From Bacillus sp. FJAT-42376 (GTDB lineage: Bacteria > Bacillota > Bacilli > Bacillales > Bacillaceae), in the NCBI RefSeq assembly GCF_003816055.1, contig NZ_CP033906.1, positions 2,604,001-2,668,000 on the forward strand: a DNA stretch of 64,000 nt. Reading direction: 5' to 3'. The notes beneath the pieces are model-generated. The model saw nothing but the letters and a program-made list of their open reading frames with translations. It did not search any database and had not been told where the DNA came from. The translations under genes were made by a program, and so were the position numbers. This document shows, in pieces, positions 53,092 to 63,331 of the stretch (positions are counted from its first letter, which is position 1; each line of letters opens with the position of its first letter).

Positions 53092-55122
53092 TTGAAGAAA
53101 AATGAACTAATGCTGATTACCGGGACGGAACAAACAAAAATGGCTTTATATGAACAGCTCCTGGAACAATTTAAAGATTATCTGTCCATTACGGCGTATT
53201 CCCTTGAAAAAGGACTTCCCGGTTCCATCCATACTGATACCGTTTTGCTTTCATCTCCTGATTTGAGAGAAGAAGTTACTCCCCTCCTGTCAAATGACAG
53301 CGGCGTGATAGAAGCCGTCCGGACGATTCGCACAGAAAATCTCGAGCCTCTTCTTCACATGCCCGGCGGGTCGAACGTCCTTGTAGTAAGTGATACAGCA
53401 GATACGGCGTCGGAACTGATTTCACAATTGAAGGAACTTGGCATTCATCATGTTCATTTCATACCGTACGAACCGGATAAACTGTACATACAGGATGCAG
53501 ATCTCATTATTTCACCCGGCGAAATGCATCTGGCACCGGACGGTTCACCGATGAAACTGGACATTGGTGTCCGTTTGATAGGTTTTCCCACCATTCAGCA
53601 GCTTGTTAACCGTTTTGACCTTTCTTTTCTTAATTCCATTTTAACAGAACGGCAAATGAAACAGGCTTTCAGTATGCAGCAGAAACTGACGGATGCTAAA
53701 ACAGCGGCTATAACGGCCGAAAAGAATCTCGAGCTCGTGGTAGATCAGGTGGGCGAAGGAGTCATCGGGGTACGGAATGGATTTATTACCGTTTTCAATT
53801 CAACTTGCGAGACAATTTTTCAAATAAAAAGATCAGATATGATACAGCAGCCAATCCAGCACTCCCCCCTTCCCGATTCCGTCGCCGCTTATGTGATGAA
53901 TGGCTCTGATCCATTTCAGCTCTTCCAAATTCACGGACTGGAAGCGGCCATATACCGAAAAGAATCTAACGGTATAATCACCGCCACAATCAGCCGGGTA
54001 AGTAAAGCGGCCGAAATCAATGAAGCCGCTGCGATTGAATGGCGGAAAAAAGGCTTCACCGCTAAATATACATTTGACCACATTATCGGGGAACACCCCG
54101 CAATCAAAGATACGGTCAGTACAGCTAAAAAGCTAGCGATCTCTGATTTGCCGGTTCTTATTGAAGGGGAAACCGGTACGGGAAAGGAATTATTCGCTCA
54201 GGCAATCCATAACGGTTCCGGGAGACGGACCGGTCCTTTTGTCGCTGTGAATTGCAGTGCTCTTTCACCTTCGCTCTTCGAAAGCGAACTTTTCGGATAT
54301 GAAACCGGAGCCTTTACAGGTGCACAAAGAGGCGGCAAAAAAGGATTGTTCGAACAGGCAGACGGGGGAACGCTTTTCCTCGATGAAATCGGAGATGTTT
54401 CTCAAGAACTCCAGGCGAGTCTTCTCCGCGTGCTGCAGGAAAAGGAAATCAGACGGATCAGCGGCACCCGGAATGTAGCCGTCGATGTCCGGATTGTCGC
54501 CGCCACAAACATGAATTTAAGAGAAAAAATGGCCGAAGGAGCTTTTCGGGCGGATCTTTTCTACCGCTTAAATGTCTTTTCGATTCAGATCCCTCCTCTC
54601 CGGGAACGCAAGACGGATATTCCTATCCTTGCAGAAGAATTTCTGAAACGGAGCGGGACGATGACCAGAATGGATACAAAAGTGATGGACATGTTAAAGA
54701 AAGAAGATTGGGACGGAAATGTCAGGGAGCTGAAAAATTCAATCGATTATATGCTTGCCGTATCAGACGGGAAAACGATTCATCTTCATGACCTGCCGGG
54801 AAAAACGGGAACGAAGCAAAAGAAAAAAGAAAAGGAAGCTCCAGCCATCAAATTAACGCTTATGGATAAGCAGGAATACGTATTCATTCTCGAAACCATC
54901 AGGATTTCGAATGAAAACGGAGAGCCCGCCAGCAGGAGAATCATCTCCGAAATCAGCAAATCAGGCCCCATCCCCCTTACCGCACAGCAGGTCAGGCACA
55001 GGCTTGACTTCCTGGAAAAGCACAGCTATGTAACAAAAGGGCGGGGACGGGCCGGCACGAAAATCACACTGGAAGGAATGGACTTCCTTCATTCACTGAA
55101 ATCTCATCTTGGAAACGATTAA
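53092..55122 (+). CDS. Sigma-54-dependent transcriptional activator (PAS, AAA+, winged helix)
   Basis: 676 residues. Residues 1-190 form an unassigned, possibly receiver-like sensory region. A PAS-like segment follows at about 215-300 ([20 protein letters not shown]). The AAA+ domain at about 340-565 has Walker A GETGTGKE, the sigma-54 contact GAFTGA, Walker [11 protein letters not shown] and an arginine finger. The C-terminus (600-676) lacks a Fis helix-turn-helix but has a winged-helix look ([40 protein letters not shown]). TTG start after AGGAGCGATTATCT. Its obvious target is iadA. Confidence 0.9.
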   Translation: MKKNELMLITGTEQTKMALYEQLLEQFKDYLSITAYSLEKGLPGSIHTDTVLLSSPDLREEVTPLLSNDSGVIEAVRTIRTENLEPLLHMPGGSNVLVVSDTADTASELISQLKELGIHHVHFIPYEPDKLYIQDADLIISPGEMHLAPDGSPMKLDIGVRLIGFPTIQQLVNRFDLSFLNSILTERQMKQAFSMQQKLTDAKTAAITAEKNLELVVDQVGEGVIGVRNGFITVFNSTCETIFQIKRSDMIQQPIQHSPLPDSVAAYVMNGSDPFQLFQIHGLEAAIYRKESNGIITATISRVSKAAEINEAAAIEWRKKGFTAKYTFDHIIGEHPAIKDTVSTAKKLAISDLPVLIEGETGTGKELFAQAIHNGSGRRTGPFVAVNCSALSPSLFESELFGYETGAFTGAQRGGKKGLFEQADGGTLFLDEIGDVSQELQASLLRVLQEKEIRRISGTRNVAVDVRIVAATNMNLREKMAEGAFRADLFYRLNVFSIQIPPLRERKTDIPILAEEFLKRSGTMTRMDTKVMDMLKKEDWDGNVRELKNSIDYMLAVSDGKTIHLHDLPGKTGTKQKKKEKEAPAIKLTLMDKQEYVFILETIRISNENGEPASRRIISEISKSGPIPLTAQQVRHRLDFLEKHSYVTKGRGRAGTKITLEGMDFLHSLKSHLGND

Positions 55123-55137
55123 AAGGAGCTGAACGGC

Positions 55138-55779
55138 ATGGATTTTTCTATTAAAGAGGAAGTGGCCAATGCGATTACCCATGGCATCGGTGTTTTGCTA
55201 AGCATACCGGCACTGGTTTATCTGATTTTGTTTGCAGTCTGGTATGGTGATACCATCAGTCTGGTGAGTTTCACCATTTTTGGATCCTCCATGATCCTTC
55301 TCTATCTGTTTTCCACGCTCCTTCACAGTATTCAGCATAAAAAGGCGAAGCATATCTTCGCCATTCTTGATCACTCTGCTATTTATATTCTGATTGCCGG
55401 GACGTACACCCCCCTGCTACTTGGCCCTTTACGCGGCACATTCGGCTGGTCGCTGCTGATCATTATCTGGAGCCTTGCCGCTGCAGGCGTCATCTTTAAA
55501 ATCTTTTTTGTCGACCGGTTTGTCGTTCTATCCACCCTTTTCTACATTTTGATGGGCTGGCTCGTTATTATTGCCGCGAAGCCGCTATATGAATATTTGT
55601 CGATGGAAGGGTTCATGCTCCTCTTGTTTGGCGGGATCCTGTATACAGTAGGCTCCATTTTTTATGTATGGAGAAAGATTCCTTATCATCACGCAATCTG
55701 GCATCTCTTCGTGCTCGGAGGCAGCGCATCTATGTTTTTCTGCATCCTGTTCTATGCTGTGGATGTGCCGTTTATTTAA
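55138..55779 (+). CDS. yplQ: Hemolysin III / PAQR-type membrane protein YplQ
   Basis: 213 residues with seven membrane helices and the PAQR motifs: EVANAITHGIGVLLSIPALV, STLLHSIQH, ILDHSAIYILIAGTYTP and PYHHAIWHLFVLGGS. Three His and one Asp/Ser cluster a metal, as in ceramidase-like hydrolases. It is 16 bp after the activator gene and may be co-transcribed. The name hemolysin is historical. Confidence 0.9.
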   Translation: MDFSIKEEVANAITHGIGVLLSIPALVYLILFAVWYGDTISLVSFTIFGSSMILLYLFSTLLHSIQHKKAKHIFAILDHSAIYILIAGTYTPLLLGPLRGTFGWSLLIIIWSLAAAGVIFKIFFVDRFVVLSTLFYILMGWLVIIAAKPLYEYLSMEGFMLLLFGGILYTVGSIFYVWRKIPYHHAIWHLFVLGGSASMFFCILFYAVDVPFI

Positions 55780-55869
55780 CATCCGCTCCTATACGGGCTG
55801 CTCGTTTCCGGAGGACGAAGCTTCTGCACGAGTTTTCTTCGCTGCAGTATAAGTCTTGCTATAAAAATA

Positions 55870-56195
55870 AGGCTGGGACATAACTAAAATTATTGTCCTT
55901 AAGTCGAATATTTCTTTTGAAAAAAGCATAAAAAAAATAAAACCGAACTATTACGAAGCTCTATACCAGAGTTTCAAATAATAGCTCGGTTTTTTTCGCT
56001 ATATTAAAGCCTGGTGATGATTTTTTACACGCTGTTGATTGAAGCGGAAGGCGTGAGACTCCTGCGGGAGCAGCGGGACAGGTGAGACCCCGCAGGCGCA
56101 AAGCGGCGAGGAGGCTCACCGCCCGCCCCGCGGAAAGCGAGCGCCTGCAGCGGAAATTAACAGCCAAGTTTAACAGAAACCTTTCGTCCCAGCCT
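55870..56195. mobile_element. MITE-like composite repeat, copy E (complete)
   Basis: The element starts AGGCTGGGAC and ends with the exact inverse GTCCCAGCCT (56186-56195). Inside are a long hairpin (55940-55994; ACCGAACTATTA ... TAATAGCTCGGT with a T run, terminator-like) and the GC-rich module shared with copies A, C and D (GGGACAGGTGAGACCCCGCA, GGAGGCTCACCGCCCGCCCC). It has no coding capacity. The right end overlaps the dfrA stop codon by its last base. No target duplication was recognised. Confidence 0.82.
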
Positions 56196-56683
56196 CATTT
56201 GATTCGTTTCAGCTCAAGGAATTCATACGTATAAGGGTTCTTCTCGTCTTTTATCCCGCGTTCCTTTGATACCGTTTCCCATTCGGTTTCATTAAACGGC
56301 GGGAAAAATGTATCACCGTCAAACGAATGGTGAATGAGAGTGACATACATTTTTGTACAGTGAGGGAGCATTTCTTCGAAGATTTTCGCTCCTCCGATAA
56401 CAAAAAGTTCACGCCCTTCTTCTTCCAGCAGAGGAATTTCTTTAACCGAGCGAAGAATCTCGCACCCTTCTGCATGGAAATCCGGGTTTGAGGTGACCAC
56501 TATATTTCTTCTCCCCGGCAGCGGTCTGCTCCCCATGGATTCAAACGTTTTCCTTCCCATGACAACAGGAGAGCCTATAGTTGTTCTTTTAAAATGAGCG
56601 AGATCGGCAGGCAGTTTCCATGGCAAATCATTGTTCCTGCCGATGACCCTTTGCTCATCCATTGCAAAGATAAATGAAATCAA
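56195..56683 (-). CDS. dfrA: Dihydrofolate reductase
   Basis: 162 residues: [64 protein letters not shown]. Typical chromosomal DHFR making tetrahydrofolate. TTG start overlaps the thyA stop as TTGA. The TGA stop codon coincides with the terminal base of the MITE-like element. Confidence 0.96.
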   Translation of the reverse strand: MISFIFAMDEQRVIGRNNDLPWKLPADLAHFKRTTIGSPVVMGRKTFESMGSRPLPGRRNIVVTSNPDFHAEGCEILRSVKEIPLLEEEGRELFVIGGAKIFEEMLPHCTKMYVTLIHHSFDGDTFFPPFNETEWETVSKERGIKDEKNPYTYEFLELKRIK

Positions 56684-57474
56684 ACGCTGACAGCTCCTTT
56701 AATATGAGGATGGGACTCATAGTTTTCCAGGGTGAAATCTTCGTATGTAAAATCAAAAACAGATGTGACCTCCGGGTTCAGTTTCATGGAAGGCAGCGGC
56801 TTTGGTTCCCGCTCCAACTGCAGTTTCACCTGATCCAGATGGTTTTGATAAATATGGACATCTCCAAAACTGTGAATGAATTCCCCGTACTGCAGACCGG
56901 AAGTATGAGCCATCATCATCGTGAGAAGAGCATAAGAGGCAATATTAAATGGAACACCTAAAAATACATCCGCTGAGCGCTGATACAGCTGACAGGATAG
57001 CCTGCCATCAGAAACGTAAAACTGGAACAGGCAGTGGCATGGGGGCAGTGCCATATTCGGAATGTCCGATGGGTTCCAGGCGCTGACGATCAGCCGCCTT
57101 GAATCAGGATTATGTTTCAGATCATGGACAACGTTTGCAATCTGATCGATTGTTTCGCTTCCTGCCCCTCTCCAGGAACGCCACTGGGCTCCGTAAACCG
57201 GACCGAGTTCTCCATTCTCATCTGCCCATTCATTCCATATTCTCACACCGTTTTCCTGAAGGTAGGCAACATTCGTATCTCCATTCAAAAACCAAAGCAG
57301 TTCATGGACAATTGATTTCAGGTGAAGCTTTTTCGTCGTTACCAGCGGAAAGCCTTCGTTTAAATCAAATCTCATCTGATAGCCAAATGTGCTGATTGTC
57401 CCTGTACCGGTCCGGTCTTCTTTTGCTTTTCCGTTCTCCAGCACGTGCCGGCAGAGGTCTAAATATTGTTTCAT
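56680..57474 (-). CDS. thyA: Thymidylate synthase
   Basis: 264 residues: [38 protein letters not shown], catalytic Cys in [44 protein letters not shown]. This is the 264-residue ThyA/ThyB type. Converts dUMP to dTMP and yields dihydrofolate, which DfrA recycles. The start at 57474 follows AAAGGACG. Confidence 0.96.
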   Translation of the reverse strand: MKQYLDLCRHVLENGKAKEDRTGTGTISTFGYQMRFDLNEGFPLVTTKKLHLKSIVHELLWFLNGDTNVAYLQENGVRIWNEWADENGELGPVYGAQWRSWRGAGSETIDQIANVVHDLKHNPDSRRLIVSAWNPSDIPNMALPPCHCLFQFYVSDGRLSCQLYQRSADVFLGVPFNIASYALLTMMMAHTSGLQYGEFIHSFGDVHIYQNHLDQVKLQLEREPKPLPSMKLNPEVTSVFDFTYEDFTLENYESHPHIKGAVSV

Positions 57475-57586
57475 CTTCACACGTCCTTTCATTAACATTC
57501 ATTGATTCATTCTAACATATTATGAGGTATGGAAGGGTCCAAAATCGTAAAGGATGATACTAACCTGCCATCAAGGAAGTGACACC

Positions 57587-57715
57587 ATGCGAAGAAGAGC
57601 GAAGCAAGAAGAAATCGAAAAAGTCATTGGGTATATGGGCAGCTCCCGCTTTTTATTAGCAGACGGATTGGTCAGTGCCGGACTGATTGCGCTTTTCCTA
57701 TATTTGTTCCATTAA
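57587..57715 (+). CDS. Single-pass membrane miniprotein, 42 aa
   Basis: A basic N-terminal helix (MRRRAKQEEIEKVIGYMGSS) followed by one hydrophobic segment (FLLADGLVSAGLIALFLYLF) ending LFH. AAGGAAG precedes the ATG at moderate spacing. No known family; the architecture resembles the 46-residue protein at 4580. A strong bidirectional terminator follows. Confidence 0.55.
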   Translation: MRRRAKQEEIEKVIGYMGSSRFLLADGLVSAGLIALFLYLFH

Positions 57716-57747
57716 AAAAGAGCCGGGGCTCTCCGCCCCGGCTCTTT
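57716..57747. terminator. Bidirectional terminator
   Basis: AGAGCCGGGG / CCCCGGCTCT stem with a 7-base loop, A tract left and T tract right, between the miniprotein and the TerC gene. Confidence 0.92.
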
Positions 57748-57760
57748 GATGCATATACTC

Positions 57761-58534
57761 TTAATTCGTTTTTTCCTGACGGCTGTTTTTCATTTTATGA
57801 ATGATAAACGTACCGATAAACATGACAACAATCAGGATGAAAAATGCTGAGTGAGGCAGTTCAATATGCGCCACACTCAACGCCATTTTCACGGCAATGA
57901 GCAGAATAAGCACATACGCAGTTGTTTCGAGCTCAGGGATCTTTTCAATGAGCTTGACGAAAACTCCAGCGATTCCGCGCATCATCAGTACTCCGAGCAT
58001 TCCGCCCAGAAGCAAGACCCAAACTTGATCACTTACTCCGAATGCTGCAAGGACACTGTCTACCGAAAAAGCGATATCCATTAGTTCAACAGCGGCAACC
58101 GTACCCCAGAACTGTCCGAAAAGACGGGTAAAAATGCTTCCTTTCGTCAGTTTCGCAGCATCTTCCGCGTCATCTCCATCCGCTTCGTTCCGCTTGTCAA
58201 TGAAGTATTTGATGGCAAGCCATGCGAGGTATGCCGCTCCTAAAAGCTTGACCCACCAGAGCTTGATCAAAAATACTCCGACTCCGATCGCAATAAAACG
58301 GAAAATATACGCTCCAATCAGACCGTAAAATAATGCCTTTTTCCGCTGATCTTCAGGAAGCGGCCGGACCATAACGGCCAGCACCAGGGCATTATCAGCT
58401 GATAAAAGCCCTTCTAATATTACCAGGGTAAGAATTAATCCCCAGCTTGTAGGGCTTGTCAGTACTTTGCCCCACATTTCCCAGTCAAAAAACTGGGCAT
58501 ACGTGTCTACAAAAGCATTTAATAATTCATTCAT
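57761..58534 (-). CDS. TerC family membrane protein (predicted Mn2+ exporter)
   Basis: 257 residues with about seven helices: LVILEGLLSADNALVLAVMV, ALFYGLIGAYIFRFIA and VELMDIAFSVDSVLAAFGV. The two acidic motifs in helices (SADN and DIAFSVDS) are the TerC hallmark. Family knowledge: B. subtilis YceF and YkoY export Mn2+ to metallate secreted enzymes. The start at 58534 leaves 13 bases to AGGAGG, a long spacing. Confidence 0.9.
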   Translation of the reverse strand: MNELLNAFVDTYAQFFDWEMWGKVLTSPTSWGLILTLVILEGLLSADNALVLAVMVRPLPEDQRKKALFYGLIGAYIFRFIAIGVGVFLIKLWWVKLLGAAYLAWLAIKYFIDKRNEADGDDAEDAAKLTKGSIFTRLFGQFWGTVAAVELMDIAFSVDSVLAAFGVSDQVWVLLLGGMLGVLMMRGIAGVFVKLIEKIPELETTAYVLILLIAVKMALSVAHIELPHSAFFILIVVMFIGTFIIHKMKNSRQEKTN

Positions 58535-58618
58535 TATGACGACAAAACCTCCTAAGATTCGAGCAACACTTCTATCATTATACAAGATTTGGACTCTCTT
58601 GTTAAGAAGAAAGGCGGT

Positions 58619-59149
58619 CTAGCTTCCGATCATTTGCTCTGACTGATCTTCTTCTTCTTTATCACGGCTTCTGTGGGCCATTCTGCTCGCTGCCGCTGCG
58701 GCGAGGGCAGCCACAATATCATCAAGGAACGTGTTTACTCTGTCTTCTTTATGTTCGTCTAACTCTTTTATTATGCCAAACTTCTCTTTATCCAAAAAGC
58801 CAAAGTTGGTCAGGCCGATTGAACCATATACATTGACAATGGAAAGCGGAATAATCTCATCAATCCCATATAAGGGCTCGTCCGTTTCCACTAGATGCTG
58901 GAGCGGCTGCGGAAGGAGTTTTTTCTCTGCCAGTTCATCAAGTGCCAGTCCGGTTAACACCGCATGGACAATTTCACGTTTACTGAGAACCCGTTCTACA
59001 TTGTATACACAATCTTCGTGTGTAAGCGCTGGGATGTACCGCTCCTGGAGGCGGAATACAATGTCTCCGATATCTTCTAACGAAACACCCCGGTCATGAA
59101 GCATACGGATCGTAATTGCCGTCATTTCCTTCATCGTATATTTCGCCAT
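58619..59149 (-). CDS. ypjQ: YpjQ, phosphatidylglycerophosphatase A-like
   Basis: 176 residues: VSLEDIGDIVFRLQERYIPA, KREIVHAVLTGLALDELAE, LYGIDEIIPLSIVNVYGSIG, GIIKELDEHKEDRVNTFLDD. Matches the PgpA-like YpjQ family with conserved Asp/Glu. It sits between ypjP and thy as in B. subtilis. The C-terminal tail is charged. Activity not shown in Bacillus. Confidence 0.88.
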   Translation of the reverse strand: MAKYTMKEMTAITIRMLHDRGVSLEDIGDIVFRLQERYIPALTHEDCVYNVERVLSKREIVHAVLTGLALDELAEKKLLPQPLQHLVETDEPLYGIDEIIPLSIVNVYGSIGLTNFGFLDKEKFGIIKELDEHKEDRVNTFLDDIVAALAAAAASRMAHRSRDKEEEDQSEQMIGS

Positions 59150-59168
59150 ACAGCCTGATCGCCCCTTT

Positions 59169-59723
59169 TTAGTGAGTCATCCATGCGGGAGGAGTGTTCC
59201 TGTCCCAGTATATCCTGCCCAGTTCATGATGCTGTTCAAACGAATCCCGGTACATATGATAATGAAAATTAAACCAGTAGCCATCTCCCGGAGGGTGGTC
59301 TACGCGTACGTGAAATCGGATGACATCCTGCCCTGAGATCCGGTCATAAATATGAAAGATTTTTTCGCTTCTTCCTGATCCGGGCTTCTCACTGATGACG
59401 AGATTCATTGACTCTTTTTTGGTTAGTTCCTGTTCCATGACCTTTTCAATTTCCGGAAGAATTACCGCATCAAATTCCTTTTCTATAACCGGACCAATCC
59501 GGCTGCCGAATTTTTGATGCGTTTGTTCCTTTGCCAGCTGTTTAAACTGTAATAGATCCGGCTCGTATATTTCCGTATTTTGCGGATCCAGCTGCTTAGG
59601 ATAGACCGCCTCCGGCACCTCTCTGGAATTTTCTTCTGCAAGCAGAACAGCAGGAGGCGCAACCATACCAAGAGTAACAATAGAAAACAGGGCTACAAGC
59701 GTTTTTTTAAGCCATTTATTCAT
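59169..59723 (-). CDS. ypjP: YpjP-like exported protein
   Basis: 184 residues with a signal peptide (MNKWLKKTLVALFSIVTLGM, then cleavage near VLLAEEN). The mature part has YEPDLLQFKQLAKEQTHQKF and ends DGYWFNFHYHMYRDSFEQHH followed by LGRIYWDRNTPPAWM. This conserved aromatic C-terminal block is the YpjP signature. Function unknown. Next to ypjQ. Confidence 0.86.
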   Translation of the reverse strand: MNKWLKKTLVALFSIVTLGMVAPPAVLLAEENSREVPEAVYPKQLDPQNTEIYEPDLLQFKQLAKEQTHQKFGSRIGPVIEKEFDAVILPEIEKVMEQELTKKESMNLVISEKPGSGRSEKIFHIYDRISGQDVIRFHVRVDHPPGDGYWFNFHYHMYRDSFEQHHELGRIYWDRNTPPAWMTH

Positions 59724-59863
59724 GGTTTTCCTCTCCTAAGCTTATTCTCTACTATTTTATCACAGCCGAAAGAGAATCACCTTATTTAAGTAAGGAAAAC
59801 GCTTTAATTACCAGGGGTAATCCTTTACAATATATGTATGGACGATGGCAAGGGGGAGAGGTT

Positions 59864-59938
59864 ATGTACGAAGCACTGCTGATCACCGCAAGTTTCATTA
59901 CGCTTATTTATATGATTATGATGGAAATTACTGATTAA
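59864..59938 (+). CDS. Membrane miniprotein, 24 aa
   Basis: MYEALLITASFITLIYMIMM plus four residues. One short hydrophobic helix. GGGGGAGAGGTT stands 3-10 bases before the ATG, and a perfect terminator follows immediately, which together support expression. Family unknown. Confidence 0.5.
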   Translation: MYEALLITASFITLIYMIMMEITD

Positions 59939-59942
59939 CAGC

Positions 59943-59970
59943 AAAAACCCGGAGCATGCTCCGGGTTTTT
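59943..59970 (+). terminator. Terminator after the 24-aa miniprotein
   Basis: AACCCGGAGCATGCTCCGGGTT is a near-perfect palindrome followed by TTTTT, with AAAAA on the left; it can serve both strands. Confidence 0.92.
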
Positions 59971-59976
59971 CCCGTA

Positions 59977-60105
59977 TTACATTTTTTTTGCTTTTGAGGA
60001 TGACGAGCTTTTTTCTTTCCCCAATTCCACGTTCGAAGTTCCCTGTCCCTCAGTGGCAGGTGAACCAAGCTGTGCTTTAGACGGATCCGCTTTTTTGCGT
60101 GACAT
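59977..60105 (-). CDS. Small acidic/basic spore-protein-like miniprotein, 42 aa
   Basis: MSRKKADPSKAQLGSPATEG is followed by QGTSNVELGKEKSSSSSKAK. Hydrophilic, Ser/Lys rich, with GGAGGTGATGGAA before the ATG. It resembles minor small acid-soluble spore proteins in size and composition; a named Ssp family cannot be assigned. Confidence 0.65.
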   Translation of the reverse strand: MSRKKADPSKAQLGSPATEGQGTSNVELGKEKSSSSSKAKKM

Positions 60106-60133
60106 TTCCATCACCTCCGAATCCAAGTATTGC

Positions 60134-60907
60134 CTAATCTTCTATTTCTAACACCCCAAAGTGGAAGGAAGCCGCGCGCCGTTTGAGCTGGGTAAACCCC
60201 CATTTCTCAAAGCGCCCGCTCTTCCAATGGTCTTTTAAAACCACCCTTTCTTTTGCCACCCTTTTTGCCTGTTCAAGAACAGATTCATTTAAATCATGAT
60301 ATAAAGCAATCTGTTTTAAAGGGCCCATTCCTTCAGATGCAACCTCTTCTTCAAACATTGGATCAAAATAAACGATATCGAACGAATCATCTCCGCATGA
60401 CTGCAGGTAATCGAGATGATTGGCATGAATCACGTCGACCCTTCTCATCGCGCTCGAAATCTCTTCAAGGCCGGCATCCCATTTCTTCAAACCGTGTCCG
60501 ACAATGACAGCCATTTCCCTGTTGCCTTCGACACCTGTCACCCTGCCTGTTTTCCCCGCCGCATACGAGGCCACGATGCTATCCGATCCGAGCCCAAGCG
60601 TACAATCCAGCACCTTTTTCCCCTCGCATATTCCAGCGGCCTCCAGATAGGGATCGCGTCCGCCTTCAATCAGTCTTTTAATGCGGAACATCGCAGAATT
60701 TGGATGAAAAAAGAATGGTTTCTCATCTAATGAACTGTAAAGCTCTACACGGTCCACTCCAACAACGAGCACAGGCTCGCCGCATTGAAGCATGGAAGCG
60801 ATCGACCTCCTGTTTCGCGCCTCGAAGCGGGCATTAAGCGTACTTGCCATTTCTGCCGCCGCCGCTTCAGCTGCTATAAAATTCTTCATCACCGTTGTAA
60901 TAATCAA
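60134..60907 (-). CDS. Class I SAM-dependent methyltransferase-like protein (YpiP-like)
   Basis: About 257 residues. MIITTVMKNFIAAEAAAAEM begins the N-terminal part. KKVLDCTLGLGSDSIVASYA is the SAM-binding motif I and DIVYFDPMFEE is motif IV. It resembles RsmJ/YpiP-type rRNA methyltransferase-like proteins. The frame is open to 61003, but AAAGGGACG positions a TTG at 60907, which also removes overlap with brxA. Confidence 0.8.
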   Translation of the reverse strand: MIITTVMKNFIAAEAAAAEMASTLNARFEARNRRSIASMLQCGEPVLVVGVDRVELYSSLDEKPFFFHPNSAMFRIKRLIEGGRDPYLEAAGICEGKKVLDCTLGLGSDSIVASYAAGKTGRVTGVEGNREMAVIVGHGLKKWDAGLEEISSAMRRVDVIHANHLDYLQSCGDDSFDIVYFDPMFEEEVASEGMGPLKQIALYHDLNESVLEQAKRVAKERVVLKDHWKSGRFEKWGFTQLKRRAASFHFGVLEIED

Positions 60908-60974
60908 TGGTTCAACGTCCCTTTGCAAAAAAATCGGGATGGCTTCGCTGATCGGCCACCCCGTTTGTCCTCCC

Positions 60975-61409
60975 TCAGCAGTTCTTTTCAAATGCCTGCT
61001 CAAGATTGGTCATAATTTCTTCAATTGTAAACCCTTCGATTTCATGTCTCGGAATAAAATGAACGACTTCTTTTCCTTTAAGAAGAGCCATCGACGGAGA
61101 GGATGGTTCAAGCCCGTCAAAATAATCTCTCATTTTCGCTGTAGCTTCCTTATCCTGACCGGCAAACACGGTAACGAGATGGTCGGGCTTGCGTTCTGAA
61201 TTTAATGCCGCCTGAGTAGCTGCCGGTCTTGCCAGTCCAGCCGCACAGCCGCATACTGAATTTACAACAACGAGCGTGGTTCCCTCGGCCGATTCCATGT
61301 ATTCCGTTACTTCTTCTTCACTCAAAAGCTCCCTGAAACCCGCAGTAGTCAGTTCTGCCCTCATTGGCTTTACCATTTGACGCATATATTCTTCATATGC
61401 CATAGACAT
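60975..61409 (-). CDS. brxA: Bacilliredoxin BrxA (YphP)
   Basis: 144 residues with the CGC active site in VVVNSVCGCAAGLARPA, plus FAGQDKEATAKMRDYF and the C-terminal VHFIPRHEIEGFTIEEI. Bacilliredoxins remove bacillithiol from protein mixed disulfides. GGAGGGTATAAAAAC precedes the ATG. Beside ilvD as in B. subtilis. Confidence 0.95.
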   Translation of the reverse strand: MSMAYEEYMRQMVKPMRAELTTAGFRELLSEEEVTEYMESAEGTTLVVVNSVCGCAAGLARPAATQAALNSERKPDHLVTVFAGQDKEATAKMRDYFDGLEPSSPSMALLKGKEVVHFIPRHEIEGFTIEEIMTNLEQAFEKNC

Positions 61410-61514
61410 GTTTTTATACCCTCCTGAAACAGTCGCTTAGGGAGGCAGCCGCAGTACGGCTGTCAACCCTTTCTGAGTTCAAGAATACTATAGAAAAATG
61501 AACGTGGCAAACGA

Positions 61515-63221
61515 TTAGAGCTTTACCTGCTCTTTTGAAGATTCAAACAGATCGGTTACCGCTCCCTTGGACGAACAGGAAACCGTTCTTGCATACTTCC
61601 CGAGAACCCCTCTCAAAAGCTGCTGCGGTGCCGTCCACTGGGACTTTCTTTTTTCAAGGTCTTCCTTTGAAACATGCATGGTCAATTCTCTTTTTTCACT
61701 GTCTACCGTAATTAAATCACCTGTTTTCAGAAGGGCAATCGGACCGCCTGTTTGCGCTTCCGGAGCAATATGGCCGACGACCAGTCCGTGTGTTCCGCCT
61801 GAGAATCTGCCGTCTGTCAGAAGCGCCACCGATTCACCCAGTCCTTTTCCGACTAAAATGGCTGAAAGAGACAGCATCTCCGGCATGCCCGGTCCGCCTT
61901 TCGGACCCTCATAGCGAATCACGATGACATCTCCTGCAGCAACCTTTCCGCTTAAAACTGCTTCCGTCGCCTCTTCCTCACTGTCAAACACTTTTGCGGG
62001 ACCCGTCAGACTGGTGACTTTAAGGCCCGATACTTTCGCAACGGCGCCATCAGGTGCCAAGTTGCCTTTAAGAATAACCAGCGGTCCTTCTGAACGGAGC
62101 GGATTCTCCAGTGGCATAATCACTTTTTGACCTTCCCGGAGCCCGTCCATTTCTTTTAAGTTCTCTGCAATGGTTTTCCCGGTAACGGTCAGGCAGTCCC
62201 CATTTAAATATCCATGTTCAAGGAGAAGCTTCATGACGCCCGGCACTCCGCCTGCTTCATGCAAATCCTGCATCACATATTTTCCGCTTGGCTTCAAGTC
62301 AGCTATGTGAGGAACTTTCTTTTGAATTCGTTCGAAATCATCAAGAGTCAGATCGACTTCTATGGCATTTGCAATCGCAAGGAGATGAAGAACCGCATTA
62401 GTGGAGCCTCCTAATGCCATCACCACCGTAATGGCATTTTCAAAGGCCGCCTTCGTCATGATGTCTTTCGGGTAAATATCCGCTTCAAGGAGGCGCAGGA
62501 CCGCTTCTCCGGCCGTGTAGCAATCCTTTAGCTTATAATCGGATTCAGCCGGATTAGAGGAGCTGCCCGGAAGACTCATTCCAAGTGCTTCAATGGCTGA
62601 TGCCATCGTATTAGCAGTATACATGCCTCCGCATGAACCCGCTCCCGGACAGGCATTGCACTCAATATTCCGAAGCTCCTCCCCGTCAATATCCCCTTTA
62701 TTGTATTGGCCGACCCCTTCAAATGCGGAAACGATGTCAATGTCTTTTCCGTTCAGTTTTCCCGGTTTGATGGTTCCTCCATATACAAAAACAGAAGGAA
62801 CTTCCGATCTGGCCATCGCAATCAGACAGCCCGGCATGTTTTTGTCGCAGCCCCCGATTGCGACATAGGCATCTAAATTCTCTGCCCCGACCACGGTTTC
62901 AATGGAATCTGCAATGACATCCCTGCTGGGCAGCGAATATCTCATACCTGCTGTTCCCATAGAGATTCCATCCGACACCGTAATGGTATTAAAAATAAGT
63001 CCCGCCCCGCCGGAATCCTTAATTCCTTCTTTAGCGCGGACGGCCAGTTGATCGATATGTATATTGCATGGTGTCACTTCACTCCACGTACTGGCTACCC
63101 CGACCATCGGTTTTTTGAAATCTTCATCCTCAAATCCTACTGCACGGAGCATCGCTCTGTTTGGTGCTCTTTTTGGATCCTCGCTCAGCTGTCTGCTTTT
63201 AATTCTAAGATCTTTTTTCAT
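61515..63221 (-). CDS. ilvD: Dihydroxy-acid dehydratase IlvD
   Basis: 568 residues: the Fe-S cysteines in [17 protein letters not shown] and [17 protein letters not shown], and the late [20 protein letters not shown]. It dehydrates 2,3-dihydroxy acids in isoleucine/valine synthesis. GGAGGGAAGCTTACA precedes the ATG. A sigma-A promoter and a CodY box lie upstream. Confidence 0.97.
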   Translation of the reverse strand: MKKDLRIKSRQLSEDPKRAPNRAMLRAVGFEDEDFKKPMVGVASTWSEVTPCNIHIDQLAVRAKEGIKDSGGAGLIFNTITVSDGISMGTAGMRYSLPSRDVIADSIETVVGAENLDAYVAIGGCDKNMPGCLIAMARSEVPSVFVYGGTIKPGKLNGKDIDIVSAFEGVGQYNKGDIDGEELRNIECNACPGAGSCGGMYTANTMASAIEALGMSLPGSSSNPAESDYKLKDCYTAGEAVLRLLEADIYPKDIMTKAAFENAITVVMALGGSTNAVLHLLAIANAIEVDLTLDDFERIQKKVPHIADLKPSGKYVMQDLHEAGGVPGVMKLLLEHGYLNGDCLTVTGKTIAENLKEMDGLREGQKVIMPLENPLRSEGPLVILKGNLAPDGAVAKVSGLKVTSLTGPAKVFDSEEEATEAVLSGKVAAGDVIVIRYEGPKGGPGMPEMLSLSAILVGKGLGESVALLTDGRFSGGTHGLVVGHIAPEAQTGGPIALLKTGDLITVDSEKRELTMHVSKEDLEKRKSQWTAPQQLLRGVLGKYARTVSCSSKGAVTDLFESSKEQVKL

Positions 63222-63257
63222 TGTAAGCTTCCCTCCTGCAATAATTGATTGTGTATT

Positions 63258-63302
63258 ACTATAGAACGTTGACCGTCATATTGCAATAATATTCTTAAAA
63301 TT
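63258..63302 (-). promoter_or_regulatory. ilvD promoter and CodY box
   Basis: On the minus strand TTGCAA (63281-63286), 17 bp, TATAGT (63258-63263). AATTTTAAGAATATT (63288-63302) stands just upstream of the -35 and matches the CodY consensus AATTTTCWGAAAATT at 13 of 15 positions. Repression by CodY with branched-chain amino acids and GTP is expected. Confidence 0.8.
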
Positions 63303-63331
63303 TTTAATTAATTGTTATTTTATCAAAATCC

